Shown: piece by piece, positions 32,782 through 43,640 of the stretch | Layout: every line of letters begins with the position of its first letter | Position numbering within the stretch: position 1 is the stretch's first letter | NCBI RefSeq assembly: GCF_004917075.1 | Contig: NZ_SSYB01000002.1 | Location: 457,766-521,765, forward strand | DNA length: 64,000 nucleotides | From: Geomonas edaphica | GTDB lineage: Bacteria > Desulfobacterota > Desulfuromonadia > Geobacterales > Geobacteraceae | Direction of reading: 5' to 3' | Made by a program: the position numbers and the translations under genes | The notes under the pieces: generated by a model | What the model was told of the DNA's origin: nothing | Seen by the model: the letters and a program-made list of their open reading frames with translations, nothing else | Databases searched by the model: none

Positions 32782-33096
32782 ATGGCTAAGATTAGACGCA
32801 TCGTTACTGTCATGCTCTGTGCCTGCATGCTCGCCTCGTTCGCCGGCTGCACTGCCACGTCAAGGCACGAGTCGACAGGAGAGTACGTGGATGACTCGGT
32901 GGTTACCACCCGGGTCAAGGCCGCCCTCTTCGACGAGTTGGCCCTGAAGACGTTCCAGATCAACGTCACCACCTACCGCGGCGTGGTTCAGTTGAGCGGC
33001 TTCGTGGATTCGGCGGAGAACGCGAGGAAAGCGGGCGAGATCGCCCGCGGCGTGAAGGGTGTCCAGGAAGTGAAGAACGACCTCATAACGAAGTAG
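32782..33096 (+). CDS. BON domain lipoprotein
   Basis: A 104-residue lipoprotein with signal peptide and lipobox SFAGC (Cys19), then a BON domain (about 35-104, with DDSVVTTRVKAALF and GVVQLSGFVDSAENARKAGEIARGV). BON domains are thought to bind membranes; OsmY- and DolP-like proteins help envelope integrity under stress. AAAGGAGATCACT precedes the ATG. It stands alone between two minus-strand genes. Confidence 0.88.
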   Translation: MAKIRRIVTVMLCACMLASFAGCTATSRHESTGEYVDDSVVTTRVKAALFDELALKTFQINVTTYRGVVQLSGFVDSAENARKAGEIARGVKGVQEVKNDLITK

Positions 33097-33101
33097 AGGG
33101 A

Positions 33102-33132
33102 ATAAAAAAACCCCCTCCCGGAAGGGAGGGGG
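33102..33132 (-). terminator. Intrinsic terminator of the DUF2795 gene
   Basis: CCCCCTCCC-TTCC-GGGAGGGGG followed on the minus strand by seven T. The plus strand has no T run, so it serves mainly the minus-strand gene. Confidence 0.85.
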
Positions 33133-33143
33133 TGGAATTAGGG

Positions 33144-33443
33144 TCAATGATGGGAAGACCTGCTGTGGGATTTACCTTGGCCTGCCTGTCCGCCTGACTG
33201 TTGTTTGCTCCTGCCAGTTTTAGAGCTTGATTCTTCGCTCCCCTCCTTGCCGAATGCTTTCATGACGTCCGCCATACTGCCATATTCCTTTTCTTCCATT
33301 TTCTGGATCTCGTCGAGAACCACTTTCTCTGCTTTCATGTGTTGAGCGTGTTTTAAGAGCTCCTGTTTCTCTGCCGGGAAGTCGATACCTTTCAGATGCT
33401 TGGTGACGTTTGCCGGCGAATGACCTGTGCCACGCGTTGCCAT
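33144..33443 (-). CDS. DUF2795 domain protein
   Basis: A 99-residue, basic, hydrophilic protein. Residues 1-68 match the DUF2795 pattern (VTKHLKGIDFPAEKQELLKHA, then EKEYGSMADVMKAFG), a small helical domain of unknown role often seen in Geobacter and actinobacteria. The tail is Ser/Gly/Lys/Gln/His-rich and likely disordered. AAAAGGAGGAAGTT precedes the ATG. It has its own terminator. Confidence 0.8.
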   Translation of the reverse strand: MATRGTGHSPANVTKHLKGIDFPAEKQELLKHAQHMKAEKVVLDEIQKMEEKEYGSMADVMKAFGKEGSEESSSKTGRSKQQSGGQAGQGKSHSRSSHH

Positions 33444-33561
33444 AACTTCCTCCTTTTACGTCTTTTTTGTCTCCCATACACAAGTCGATTATATTGAATT
33501 GGTTTTTTTTAATCAATTGAAAAGGCCGCCTGTGACAGAGGCGACAACGCCCAGGTAACGC

Positions 33562-35370
33562 TCACCAGGAAAGAACGGCAAGCAAAGTGAGAGCGGCCGT
33601 ACCCACCGTGAACCAGACGACGTAGTCCCCGATATAGCCGCTGTGCACCCGGCGCAGGAGAGTGACTGGCTCCTTGACGAGGGACTTGATTCGCTTCGTT
33701 GCGCGACCATGCAGCGGCCCCGGGGCCAGATACAGCGTGGCAAGCGCGACCGCTCCGGCTGCTGCGATGAGACCTCCTCCTAATCCGGGACGGGCTTCGC
33801 TCACCGCAGGGGATGCGGGCTGCCGCTCTCCCGCCAAGACAACATCCCGGTATCCATCGCGGTCCACGAAGCGTGCCGCTGCCAGCGCTGCAACCTGCTG
33901 GCTCTGCGGCAGAAGACCGGCCCCGAAAGAGCTCAAGAGGAGCAAGGCCATGGGAAGGAGCATGAGCACCGGCGTCGGCCCACTCGACCTTTCCGCTTCC
34001 GCGCCTTCCTCACCGGAGGCGGGTGCGGAACTGGAGAAGGGATCGAGATGCCCGAGACCGAAGAAGATCCCGCCCCCGGCGCGCAGGACAGCTCCCCCAG
34101 TGAGCACGGACCCCAGCGTGAAAAATGGAACAAGCCAGCCGTAGCCGAGCCCGCGCGCGCTCTCCTCGATGATCCCTTTGCCGGCCCAGGTACCGAAGGG
34201 GGGGAGTCCGGCGAGGGCCAGCCCGGCAAGGAGAAAAAGGGCCCCGGTGATCTTTAGCCTACAGCATCTGTCGTGCAACTGCTTCTCGTCCACGGAGCGG
34301 AAGTGATAGACGAGGATACCGGTGGCGATGAAGAGAGCCCCTTTGATACAGCCGTGTCCGACGATGTAGAGAAGGGTCCCCTCTAGGGCCTGCCGCTCGT
34401 GCAGCGCGAACCCGGCAAGGATGAGACCGCTGTGACTAACCGTCGAGTAGGCCAGAAGGCGCTTCAGGTGGCGTTGCAGGCAGGCCATGGCGCCGCCGGC
34501 CAGTAGCGTCACGATGCCGATGCCGAGGAAAGCTGATTGCACCGGAGCCTGGGCGAGCACGTCGCTAAAGACCACCCAGTAGATGCGCGCCACCGCGTAC
34601 AGGCCAAGCTGCACCATGATGCCGGAGAAGAGGACGGAGGCCGGGGTGGGGGCTACCGAGTGGGCGTCTGGAAGCCAGAAGTGGAACGGGAACACGGCCC
34701 CCTTGACCAGAAAACCTACGGACAGGAGCATGAAGGCGACGCCTCCCGCGGCCGTGACCGGTTTTCCCTGCAAGGCGGCACCGATCCAGGCGAGGTTCAA
34801 TCCCCCTGTCATGGCGTACAGAAGGCCGATGCCTAGGAGCACCATGAGCCCCCCGAGGCTGTTCATCACCGCGAAGTTGAGTCCTCCCTCCAGGGGACCG
34901 CTTTCCTCGATCTTGTAGCCGGTGAGGGCGTAGGCGGCGACGCCCATCAGCTCGAAAAAGACGAACATGTTGAAGAGGTCGCCTGTGAGGGCGAACCCCT
35001 GCAGCGAGGCGAGGAAGAGGAGCATCAGCGTGTGGTAATAGGTGCGGACGGCGAGGAAGTGGTGCCAGGAGAAGAGCAGGGCGGCAACGGTGAGAAGGGA
35101 GGCGAGCAGGGCCAAAAGGGCTGCGGCCGGGTCGATGACGAAGGCGATGCCGACGGGAAAGCCGTGCATCGGGCTCCAGTCCCCGAACCAGTAGACCTGG
35201 GTGGCGGCCAAAGAGCGCTGCAGAAGCAGGAGGTCGAAAATCACCACGGCAAGGGCGGTCAGAAGGGAGAGGACGTCAAGCACCCGGTGCCGGGAGCGCA
35301 GCTGTTCCAGAGCAGCCAGAAGCGCCGCCATGAAGAGCGGCAACACGACGGGAAGGGGAGGAATATTCAT
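33562..35370 (-). CDS. mrpD: Mrp/Mbh antiporter subunit D (NuoN/MrpD-like)
   Basis: A ~602-residue polytopic membrane protein of the complex I / Mrp antiporter large-subunit family, with the key Glu in GDLFNMFVFFELMGVAAY and Lys in SVGFLVKGAVFPFHFWLPDAH, both needed for ion or proton transport in homologs. At 602 residues it is ~100 longer than usual MrpD, with an extra C-terminal part (GPLHGRATKRIKSLVK) and a last TM. It is the only large antiporter-like subunit here: no MrpA-type gene is present. The ATG at 35370 follows GGGG. It is the last gene of the ten-gene run. Confidence 0.88.
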   Translation of the reverse strand: MNIPPLPVVLPLFMAALLAALEQLRSRHRVLDVLSLLTALAVVIFDLLLLQRSLAATQVYWFGDWSPMHGFPVGIAFVIDPAAALLALLASLLTVAALLFSWHHFLAVRTYYHTLMLLFLASLQGFALTGDLFNMFVFFELMGVAAYALTGYKIEESGPLEGGLNFAVMNSLGGLMVLLGIGLLYAMTGGLNLAWIGAALQGKPVTAAGGVAFMLLSVGFLVKGAVFPFHFWLPDAHSVAPTPASVLFSGIMVQLGLYAVARIYWVVFSDVLAQAPVQSAFLGIGIVTLLAGGAMACLQRHLKRLLAYSTVSHSGLILAGFALHERQALEGTLLYIVGHGCIKGALFIATGILVYHFRSVDEKQLHDRCCRLKITGALFLLAGLALAGLPPFGTWAGKGIIEESARGLGYGWLVPFFTLGSVLTGGAVLRAGGGIFFGLGHLDPFSSSAPASGEEGAEAERSSGPTPVLMLLPMALLLLSSFGAGLLPQSQQVAALAAARFVDRDGYRDVVLAGERQPASPAVSEARPGLGGGLIAAAGAVALATLYLAPGPLHGRATKRIKSLVKEPVTLLRRVHSGYIGDYVVWFTVGTAALTLLAVLSW

Positions 35371-35372
35371 GG

Positions 35373-35717
35373 TCAACCCCGCATGGGGGGCTCGCTCTTC
35401 GGATCGAGCGTCCCGCTGCGCTTGTGGCGCTGAAGGGCGAGGGCGAGGAGCAGGGCAGAGACCGTTGCCCCGACGACGATGTCGGTCAGGGTGAGCGCCT
35501 GCACCACCGGGTCGACCATGATCCGCGTTCCCGGGATGTCGCCGGTAATGGGCGCGGTGCCCTTATTCACGTAGCCGACCGAGAGAAGCAGCAGGTAGCC
35601 TGAGGACTGGGCGACGACGAGAGCACTCACCAGGTAAATGCTGTTCCTGCAGGTGGCGATACCGTAAAGGCCTACCACCAGGAGCCACACGACAACGAGG
35701 AAGGGGAGCGCGTTCAT
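35373..35717 (-). CDS. mrpC: Mrp/Mbh antiporter subunit C (NuoK-like)
   Basis: A 114-residue protein with three TM segments, related to NuoK (GIATCRNSIYLVSALVVAQSSGYLLLLSVGY; ALTLTDIVVGATVSALLLALAL). It belongs to the Mrp antiporter membrane core. Its ATG overlaps the stop of subunit B as ATGA, and the end lies 2 bases from the next gene. Confidence 0.9.
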   Translation of the reverse strand: MNALPFLVVVWLLVVGLYGIATCRNSIYLVSALVVAQSSGYLLLLSVGYVNKGTAPITGDIPGTRIMVDPVVQALTLTDIVVGATVSALLLALALQRHKRSGTLDPKSEPPMRG

Positions 35718-36475
35718 GATTTCTTCTCTCTGCGGATCACGAGGACCTGGCGCAAAAAGGCGGCGATCAGGAGCACGAAGGCCGAGGCCACCTCGATACC
35801 GACGGCTGTGTTGAGCAGTGGCAAACTGCCGGTGGAGAGAAGTTCCCCTGAGACTCCGAGAGGAAAGAGGTTGCGCATGTAATGGTAGCCGGAGAGGAGG
35901 GGGATGGCGCCTATTATGGCGTAGCTCATGGCGCCGGCGGCCTCCAGGTGGGAGGCCAGATGGTCGCGCTTAATCTTCAGGAGGTCGCCGTATTCACCGC
36001 TCAGGTAGACGTAGTAAAAGGCGGTAGCCACCAGCACCCCGCCCTGGAAGCCGCCGCCGGGCGTCAGGTGACCGTGCAGGACGACGTAGATTCCCAGCAG
36101 CAGGGTGAAAGGGAACATGACAACGCCAAGCCCGAGAACGGCCGGTGCGGCCTCGATGCCGGCGCGGTCCGGTGCCTGGTCCGTCGGTTCGCGGGTTTCT
36201 TCGTCCTCCTGCCGCCTGAGCAGCAGTAGCCCTCCCGCTACCGCGGCGAAGAGGATGAACTCTTCGGCGAGCGTGTCGAAACCGCGGTAATCGAAGGTGA
36301 CGGCGGCGACCGCCTGCTGGGCGTGCCGCATGGGTTCCATGCTCTCCAGCACCAGCGCCCGGTAGGCCCCACTTTGTCGGCCGAAAGTGGGGAGGGAGGT
36401 GAAGGCGGCGACTAGGCCCCCGGCAAGGAGCGCGGCAGCAAAGCCGAAAAGCGTGTTGCGCAGGCGATCGTTCAT
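35714..36475 (-). CDS. mrpB: Mrp/Mbh subunit B with N-terminal MbhE-like part
   Basis: A 253-residue membrane protein. The C-terminal ~150 residues are MnhB (GVVMFPFTLLLGIYVVLHGHLTPGGGFQGGV). The N-terminal ~85 residues (one TM plus DYRGFDTLAEEFILFAAVAGG) match MbhE, or the tail of MrpA. The two are separate genes in many species, so this is a fusion. I start at the ATG that overlaps the previous stop as ATGA, behind AGGTGG; a GTG three codons earlier also exists. Confidence 0.85.
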   Translation of the reverse strand: MNDRLRNTLFGFAAALLAGGLVAAFTSLPTFGRQSGAYRALVLESMEPMRHAQQAVAAVTFDYRGFDTLAEEFILFAAVAGGLLLLRRQEDEETREPTDQAPDRAGIEAAPAVLGLGVVMFPFTLLLGIYVVLHGHLTPGGGFQGGVLVATAFYYVYLSGEYGDLLKIKRDHLASHLEAAGAMSYAIIGAIPLLSGYHYMRNLFPLGVSGELLSTGSLPLLNTAVGIEVASAFVLLIAAFLRQVLVIRREKKS

Positions 36476-36714
36476 CGCGCCCACCTGGAGCGGGTCTTCG
36501 CCACGGTAAGGAGAACCATGAGCGGGAAGGCGACCGCCCCGACGACCATTTCGGAAAGGGCGACGTCAGGCGCCTGCAGCACCAGGAAAAGGATACTGAG
36601 GGTGAGTCCGAAAAAACCGGCGATGATCGACTGGGGGAGGGGATCGCGCGTCGCCACCACCGCCCACCCGGATGTCGCCACCAGTAGAAACGCCACCACC
36701 TCAATGGGCCCCAT
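36472..36714 (-). CDS. MbhD-like subunit (DUF4040)
   Basis: An 80-residue protein with three TM segments and the DUF4040 motif (SIIAGFFGLTLSILFLVLQAPDVALSEMVVGA). In bacteria this part usually lies inside MrpA; here it is a stand-alone gene, as in archaeal Mbh. The ATG at 36714 is chosen because AGGAGG lies 6 bases upstream, better than another ATG 6 bases earlier. It overlaps the previous gene by 14 bp. Confidence 0.85.
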   Translation of the reverse strand: MGPIEVVAFLLVATSGWAVVATRDPLPQSIIAGFFGLTLSILFLVLQAPDVALSEMVVGAVAFPLMVLLTVAKTRSRWAR

Positions 36715-37048
36715 GGTCATCCTCCTCTCCCTGATCGTCGGTAGGCTTCTTTACGTCTTTCGCCTCGCGTAGGTAATGCGCCCGTGCCGCGGCGAAGGTG
36801 ATTACTGGATTGCCGACCACCATGACCGCGAAGACGAGCCACGCCTTGATGGTGGGGGCGGACATCCCTTCCTGAATCGTTATCGCCGTTGCCATGGCCC
36901 CCGCCGCGAGCACCGCAGGGGGGGAGAGGTAGTGCAGCTTGGCGTAGACCCCCTTCATGACTGCGACGCCGGCACAACTGAAGGTGCAGACCAGCAGGGC
37001 GAAGACGAGAAGCCCGACGACGACTCCGGCGGGAAGGTCGGGGCTCAC
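36701..37048 (-). CDS. mrpG: Mrp/Mbh antiporter subunit G
   Basis: A 115-residue, three-TM MnhG-like subunit with CTFSCAGVAVMKGVYAKLHYLSPPAVLAAGAMATAI, the family core. A GTG start overlaps the stop of subunit F as GTGA. The end overlaps the next gene. Confidence 0.88.
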   Translation of the reverse strand: MSPDLPAGVVVGLLVFALLVCTFSCAGVAVMKGVYAKLHYLSPPAVLAAGAMATAITIQEGMSAPTIKAWLVFAVMVVGNPVITFAAARAHYLREAKDVKKPTDDQGEEDDHGAH

Positions 37049-37296
37049 AGCCAGCGCTCCAGAAAGCGGAGGTAGACAAGCCCCGAGGCGAAGGAGAGGA
37101 CCGCCAGCACGAGCGAGAGATCGAAGTATATGGCGCGGCGGTACCCTTCGGCGAGGAGCAGGATGGCGAGCACGGCGAACAGTTGTGCTAGTTGCAGCGC
37201 CACGAAACGCTCCATGATGGTGCCGCGAAGGCAGAGCCAGCCGCATGGGGCCATGAGCAGGAGCAGGGCAAGTGCGCAGAAAAGCCAAATGTTCAT
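37045..37296 (-). CDS. mrpF: Mrp/Mbh antiporter subunit F
   Basis: An 83-residue, three-TM subunit with LRGTIMERFVALQLAQLFAVLAILLLA and the IYFDLSLVLAVLSF part seen in MnhF. The ATG overlaps the end of subunit E as ATGA. Confidence 0.85.
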   Translation of the reverse strand: MNIWLFCALALLLLMAPCGWLCLRGTIMERFVALQLAQLFAVLAILLLAEGYRRAIYFDLSLVLAVLSFASGLVYLRFLERWL

Positions 37297-37778
37297 GACA
37301 GCTCCACGAAAAGGCGGTCGATGGTTGAGATTTCCCTCCCCACCAACTGCCGTATCACCACTCGCCGCCGCTCCCGGTCCACGAAGACGAGGTAGCTGTT
37401 AGGTGTGATGCAGACCCCAAAGGTCATCCAGGCGCGCCGCGCCGACTCGTGCCGGTCCGCCGTAAAGTCGAAGGGGTGTTCTATGGTGACACCGGTGTTT
37501 TCTTTGCCGCGCAGCTCCCTGATGAGAGCTACCAGGAGCAGCCAGGATTCGGAGAACATGGCCGGGGGCAGACGCCAAGCCAGGAGCAGCCAGGCGGGCT
37601 TCACGCGCAGCGGGCTTATGAACGAGTCGCGCAGCATCCCGACAAGCTTCAGGGCGAGGAGGGCCGCCGCTCCCCCGGCAACCGCTTCCAAGGGGTCCGC
37701 TTTGCCGCAGAAGAGCATGTAAAACCCTAGAAAGGAAAGCCATGTGATGACAGCGGTGCCGACTCTGCTTTTATTCAT
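37293..37778 (-). CDS. mrpE: Mrp/Mbh antiporter subunit E
   Basis: A 161-residue MnhE subunit: two TMs at the N-terminus and a cytoplasmic end with ARRAWMTFGVCITPNSYLVFVDRE, the known TPNSY-type motif (usually TPGT). GGGGGAGG precedes the ATG. Its start overlaps the end of the CPA1 antiporter gene by 8 bp. Confidence 0.87.
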   Translation of the reverse strand: MNKSRVGTAVITWLSFLGFYMLFCGKADPLEAVAGGAAALLALKLVGMLRDSFISPLRVKPAWLLLAWRLPPAMFSESWLLLVALIRELRGKENTGVTIEHPFDFTADRHESARRAWMTFGVCITPNSYLVFVDRERRRVVIRQLVGREISTIDRLFVELS

Positions 37779-39030
37779 GGGAGCCTCCCCCCTCGCTTGA
37801 GGTCTGTGCCAGCAGGAGCCCGAGGGTGGGGCCCTGCACCAGGATCGAGAAGAGCACCACGATGTATGTCGCGACGAGCAGGATATGCAGTCCCTCGTTT
37901 TGGGGAAGCGACATGGCGAGCGCTATGGCGATCGCCCCGCGCAGCCCGCTCCAGGTCATGATGGAGGCGTCCTTGAGGGAGAAGGGCTCCCGCATCCGTA
38001 CCAGCCCTCCCACCGCCAGCACGGACAGGAACCTTCCGAGCAGCACCACCGGGATGACGAGTAGACCGGTGCCGAGGTGGATCAGGCTCAGGCGGTCGCT
38101 GAGCACCAGGAGCTCAAGACCTATCAGGGTGAAGAGGATGGCGTTCAGGTACTTCTCCACCAGGTCCCAGAACTGGTCCAGGTGCATGCGGGTGTGTTCC
38201 GACATGGCGAGCTTGCGGCCGCGTCCGCCGATGAAAAGACCGGCCACCACCATGGAAAGAGGGCCGGAAACCCCTATGAGGAGTGCGAGGGAGTAGCCGC
38301 CAAGAACGAGCGCCAGGGTGATCAGGATCTCGAGACGGTAGTTGTCGATGCTTTTTATGAGCAGAAAACCGAGCCACCCAAGCAGCGACCCGAAGGCGAG
38401 CCCTCCGGCGGTCTGGATGACGAAGGTCCTTAAAACGGACATAACGCTCGGTGCTGAGGCGTTCAGCGCCGCGGCATGAAGGGCCAGAAAAAGGACGATG
38501 CCTATGCCGTCGTTGAAGAGCGCTTCTCCGGCGATCCAGGCGTTAAGCCGGTCCGGGATGCCGAGCCGGCGCAAGGTGGGGAGCACCGCCACCGGATCGG
38601 TGGGGGACATGATAGCTCCGAAGAGCAGGGCGTACTCAAGTCGGACCGGCAGCTCCAGCAGAAGGGCGAGGAGGTAGAAGCCCCCTCCGATCACCCCTGC
38701 CGAGACCAGGACACCGGCGACCGCGAAAAGCGCGATGCTGAGCTTCACGTTGAGAAGCTCCTCGACCTTCACGAAGAGCGCTCCGGCGAAGAGCAGCAGG
38801 CTGAGTATCCCCTGCAGGAAGAGGACATCGAAGTCGATGTGGTCCATCAACTGCCGCGCCGGGGTAACCACGTCGACGCCCACCGCTATGGAACTCCACA
38901 AGAGCAGGGAGAAGAGGAGGCTTAGCAGCATGAGACCCACGTTCGGCGGCAGCTTGAGGAACCGGTGGTTCAGGTAGGCAAAGGTTGCCGTAAGCGTGGT
39001 CAAAAGCGCCGTGATCTGGAAGCCTCGCAT
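37771..39030 (-). CDS. CPA1-type Na+(K+)/H+ antiporter (NhaP-like)
   Basis: A 419-residue protein with ~12 TM segments. The ion-site motif ND is in AGEALFNDGIGIVLFLA, and the nearby MSPTDPVAVLP is conserved in the CPA1 family. It exchanges Na+ or K+ for H+. There is no clear C-terminal cytoplasmic domain. Its start lies 3 bases after the debranching-enzyme gene's stop with no clear ribosome site, implying coupled translation. It is followed by the Mrp-like genes, so two types of antiporter share a transcript. Confidence 0.9.
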   Translation of the reverse strand: MRGFQITALLTTLTATFAYLNHRFLKLPPNVGLMLLSLLFSLLLWSSIAVGVDVVTPARQLMDHIDFDVLFLQGILSLLLFAGALFVKVEELLNVKLSIALFAVAGVLVSAGVIGGGFYLLALLLELPVRLEYALLFGAIMSPTDPVAVLPTLRRLGIPDRLNAWIAGEALFNDGIGIVLFLALHAAALNASAPSVMSVLRTFVIQTAGGLAFGSLLGWLGFLLIKSIDNYRLEILITLALVLGGYSLALLIGVSGPLSMVVAGLFIGGRGRKLAMSEHTRMHLDQFWDLVEKYLNAILFTLIGLELLVLSDRLSLIHLGTGLLVIPVVLLGRFLSVLAVGGLVRMREPFSLKDASIMTWSGLRGAIAIALAMSLPQNEGLHILLVATYIVVLFSILVQGPTLGLLLAQTSSEGGGSHE

Positions 39031-39033
39031 CGA

Positions 39034-41069
<2,036 letters not shown>

Positions 41070-41073
<4 letters not shown>

Positions 41074-42935
41074 GGGGTTTCTCCTTCCGGCACGGGTACC
41101 AGCACCACAGCTGCATACCCCTGCAGACGCCAGAACTTCTCCGTGTCGAGCTTGGGTGTCCCCGAACCGCCGAATTCGACCTTCTCGCTGCTCCAGAGGA
41201 TCTCCCAACGGCAGCAGGAAGGGGGCGCCAGCATAGGCTCGGGGATAGGCACCAGGTGCAGCTCCCGTCCGAGGTTCACGAGCAGAAGGCGCTGCTCATC
41301 CTCCAGAAAGTAGCGAAGCAGAAAGCCCGCCTGCCCCAGCACCGCCCCCTCAATGTGGCAGGCATAGCCGCGGCTGAAAACCGGATCCTCGCGCCGCAGC
41401 CTGATCAGATCGCGGTAGAGCGTGTAGACCTTGCCGTGGCGCTCGCGCTCCTTCAGGTCGATGCGCGACTGCTGGAAGGTTTCCAGCTCGTAAGGCTTGT
41501 CGATGGTGTCGATGACCTCGGGAGAATCGATGTTGGTGAACTGCTTCAGGTACTCGATGCGTCCCTGGTGCACCTGCTGCGAGATTTCCGGGCTGAGATC
41601 CGCGAAATACAGAAACGGCGAGCTCGCGGCGAACTCCTGTCCCTGAAAGATCATCGGGGTCTGCGGGAGCAGTAGGTAAAGGGCGGTCATCGCCCTGAGT
41701 GCTGCGGGGTTGGTGAGTTTGTCGATGCGGATACCCCAGGCGGAGTTGCCGATCTGGTCGTGGTTTTGGAGGTAGTTGATGTAGCGGCTCGGGCTTTGCC
41801 CGAGGGTGGAGGAGCCGCGCCGCTTTCCCTGCCAAAAGTAGAACTGACCCTGGTACAGGTAGCTCCACTTGGCGCAGGAGATCAGCTCCTGTGGTGAGCC
41901 GAAGTACTCGGAGTAGTAGGCGTCGTGGTAGCCGGTCAGGGCCACGTGGGCGCTGTGGTGGAAGTCGTCGTTCCACACGCCGTCCATGCCGAAGCCTCCT
42001 TCTTCTCTCGGGCGCATGCAACGGGCGTCCTGACTTTCGTTTTCCGCGACGAGGAAGAGCTTACGCCCGTTGGCCGCCATCCTCGCACGGGTGGTGATGT
42101 CTCCCAGGATGTGTACTTGCGAACCGTCGGCGATGGCGTGGGTGGCGTCGAAACGCAGCCCGTCGATGTGGAACTCGTCGATCCAGTAGCACGCGTTGGC
42201 GATGAAGAACTCCCGCACCGACTCGCAGTGCTTCCCGTCGAAGTTGATCATCTTCCCCCAGTCACTCTCGTTTTCACCGTAGTAGTAATCGGAAAATTGT
42301 GCCAGGTAGTTTCCCTCCGGCCCGAAGTGCACGTCCAAAAGCACGCCGAGCCCGAGCGAGTGGGCCCGGTTTACAAAGCGGCGCATGTCGTCGGGTGTGC
42401 CGTAAAGCCTCGTCGGGGCGAAATGGTTCACCCCGTCGTAACCCCAGCCGAACCGTCCGGGGAAATCGGCCACCGGCATGACCTCGACCAGGGTGATGCC
42501 TAGGTCCCGTAGTGCAGGCAGCTGCTCTTCGGCGGCCTTCCAGGTCCCTTCCATGGTGAAGGTTCCGACATGGATCTCGTAGATGACGTGCCCTTCGGGC
42601 TCGATGCCCTGCCAGTCGGCGTCACTCCAGGGGAAGCTCCCCGGGTCGACCACTTGCGATGGACCGTGCGGCCCCTCGGGCTGGAAGCGTGAGGCGGGAT
42701 CAGGGTAGCTTTCTTTGTCGTCCAGGCGGTAGCGGTAGCGGGTTCCCGCGCGTGCCAACGGGCAGGTGCCGGAATGGTACCCGTTCTCTTCCAGGTCCAT
42801 GGGGAACTCCACTACCTGCGGCGCTCCCTCGAGTTGTATCGATACCTTCCTGCACCGGGGAGCCCACACCCGGAAATGCACGCCGTCCGGCGCCACCTCC
42901 GCTCCTACCGGCATTCTTCGCTGGACTGCTGTCAC
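41070..42935 (-). CDS. treZ: Malto-oligosyltrehalose trehalohydrolase
   Basis: TreZ cuts trehalose off maltooligosyl-trehalose. The 621 residues have an N-terminal CBM48-like domain (VHFRVWAPRCRKVSIQLEG) and a GH13 barrel with nucleophile Asp263 (RFDATHAI), acid Glu298 (AENESQD) and the NHDQIGN site. FGWGYDGVNHFAPTRLYGTPDD is typical of TreZ; GlgB (branching enzyme) is the alternative but normally differs in the first-half motifs. The start is GTG behind GGAGG. No TreY partner is seen in the window. It is the first gene of the minus-strand run. Confidence 0.85.
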
Positions 42936-43023
42936 GGTAACCTCCGGAAATTCATAAATAGGTGCAGACGGTAAGTCCGGGGAGCTTGGTGTCTGTTCCC
43001 ACGAAGTGCTTCAGTGGCCTAAG

Positions 43024-43232
43024 GTTCCCCCCTTTGCGAAGGGGGGACAGGGGGGATTTGCCTTTGTCAGACCGTACAAGCTCTTTCCAACACTGCGATC
43101 GCCGCCGCTGCACAAGATGGATGAAAGATGCTGAACAACCATGCTTTTCGCCAACGGTGAAAGCAACTCCTGCTGACCGAGGGAACAGGGGACAAAAATC
43201 AAATCCCCCCGTCCCCCCTTCGCAAAGGGGGG
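43024..43232. repeat. GC-rich palindromic element, copy B
   Basis: Left arm CCCCCCTTTGCGAAGGGGGG then ACAGGGGGGATTTGCCTTTG; right arm AAATCCCCCCGTCCCCCCTTC then GCAAAGGGGGG. About 125 bases of unrelated sequence lie between. An outer CACGAAG (left) is near the TreZ side; a TTCCCTGAAGAAACG remnant lies on the right. It is in the divergent gap between treZ and the glycan cluster. Confidence 0.8.
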
Positions 43233-43530
43233 AGCGCGAGGTCACCTGCTGCGCCTCGTTTGCGACTCCACCTCCTGTTCACGGTGTTCCCTGAAGAAAC
43301 GTTCCAAAGGCGAGAAGTATCGGCCATGCCACGCTAGAAAATTAACAGGCTCTAAAAATAACATATAACGTGAATTTTAAAACCGAAGCGGGGAGGGGCG
43401 GTTTTCATTTGGCGGACGAGGGGAAGAGAAGGGCGGCGAAAGTGACGCAATTGCTACACCGCTTGAGGGCGCTTACCCTCCCATCTCCTCCATCTTATTG
43501 GGAGAAAGAGCGCTTTTTTTCTCAAATCGT
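43233..43530. other. AT-richer gap before the glycan cluster promoter
   Basis: No gene. TAAAAATAACATATAACGTG near 43354 is AT-rich and may mark an upstream element. Nothing else was recognised. Confidence 0.4.
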
Positions 43531-43558
43531 TTGACAGAAAAACCGGCACTGATAGTAT
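43531..43558 (+). promoter_or_regulatory. Predicted sigma-70 promoter of the glycan cluster
   Basis: TTGACA (43531-43536), 16 bases, TAGTAT (43553-43558); leader of about 75 bases to the first ATG. Confidence 0.6.
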
Positions 43559-43640
43559 TGGGTACTGCTAATGTGTTAAAGCTAATTCTTGGTTTATTAG
43601 ACGAGTGCCGCAGTCATCCCATCGCTCCAAGGAGGATCCC

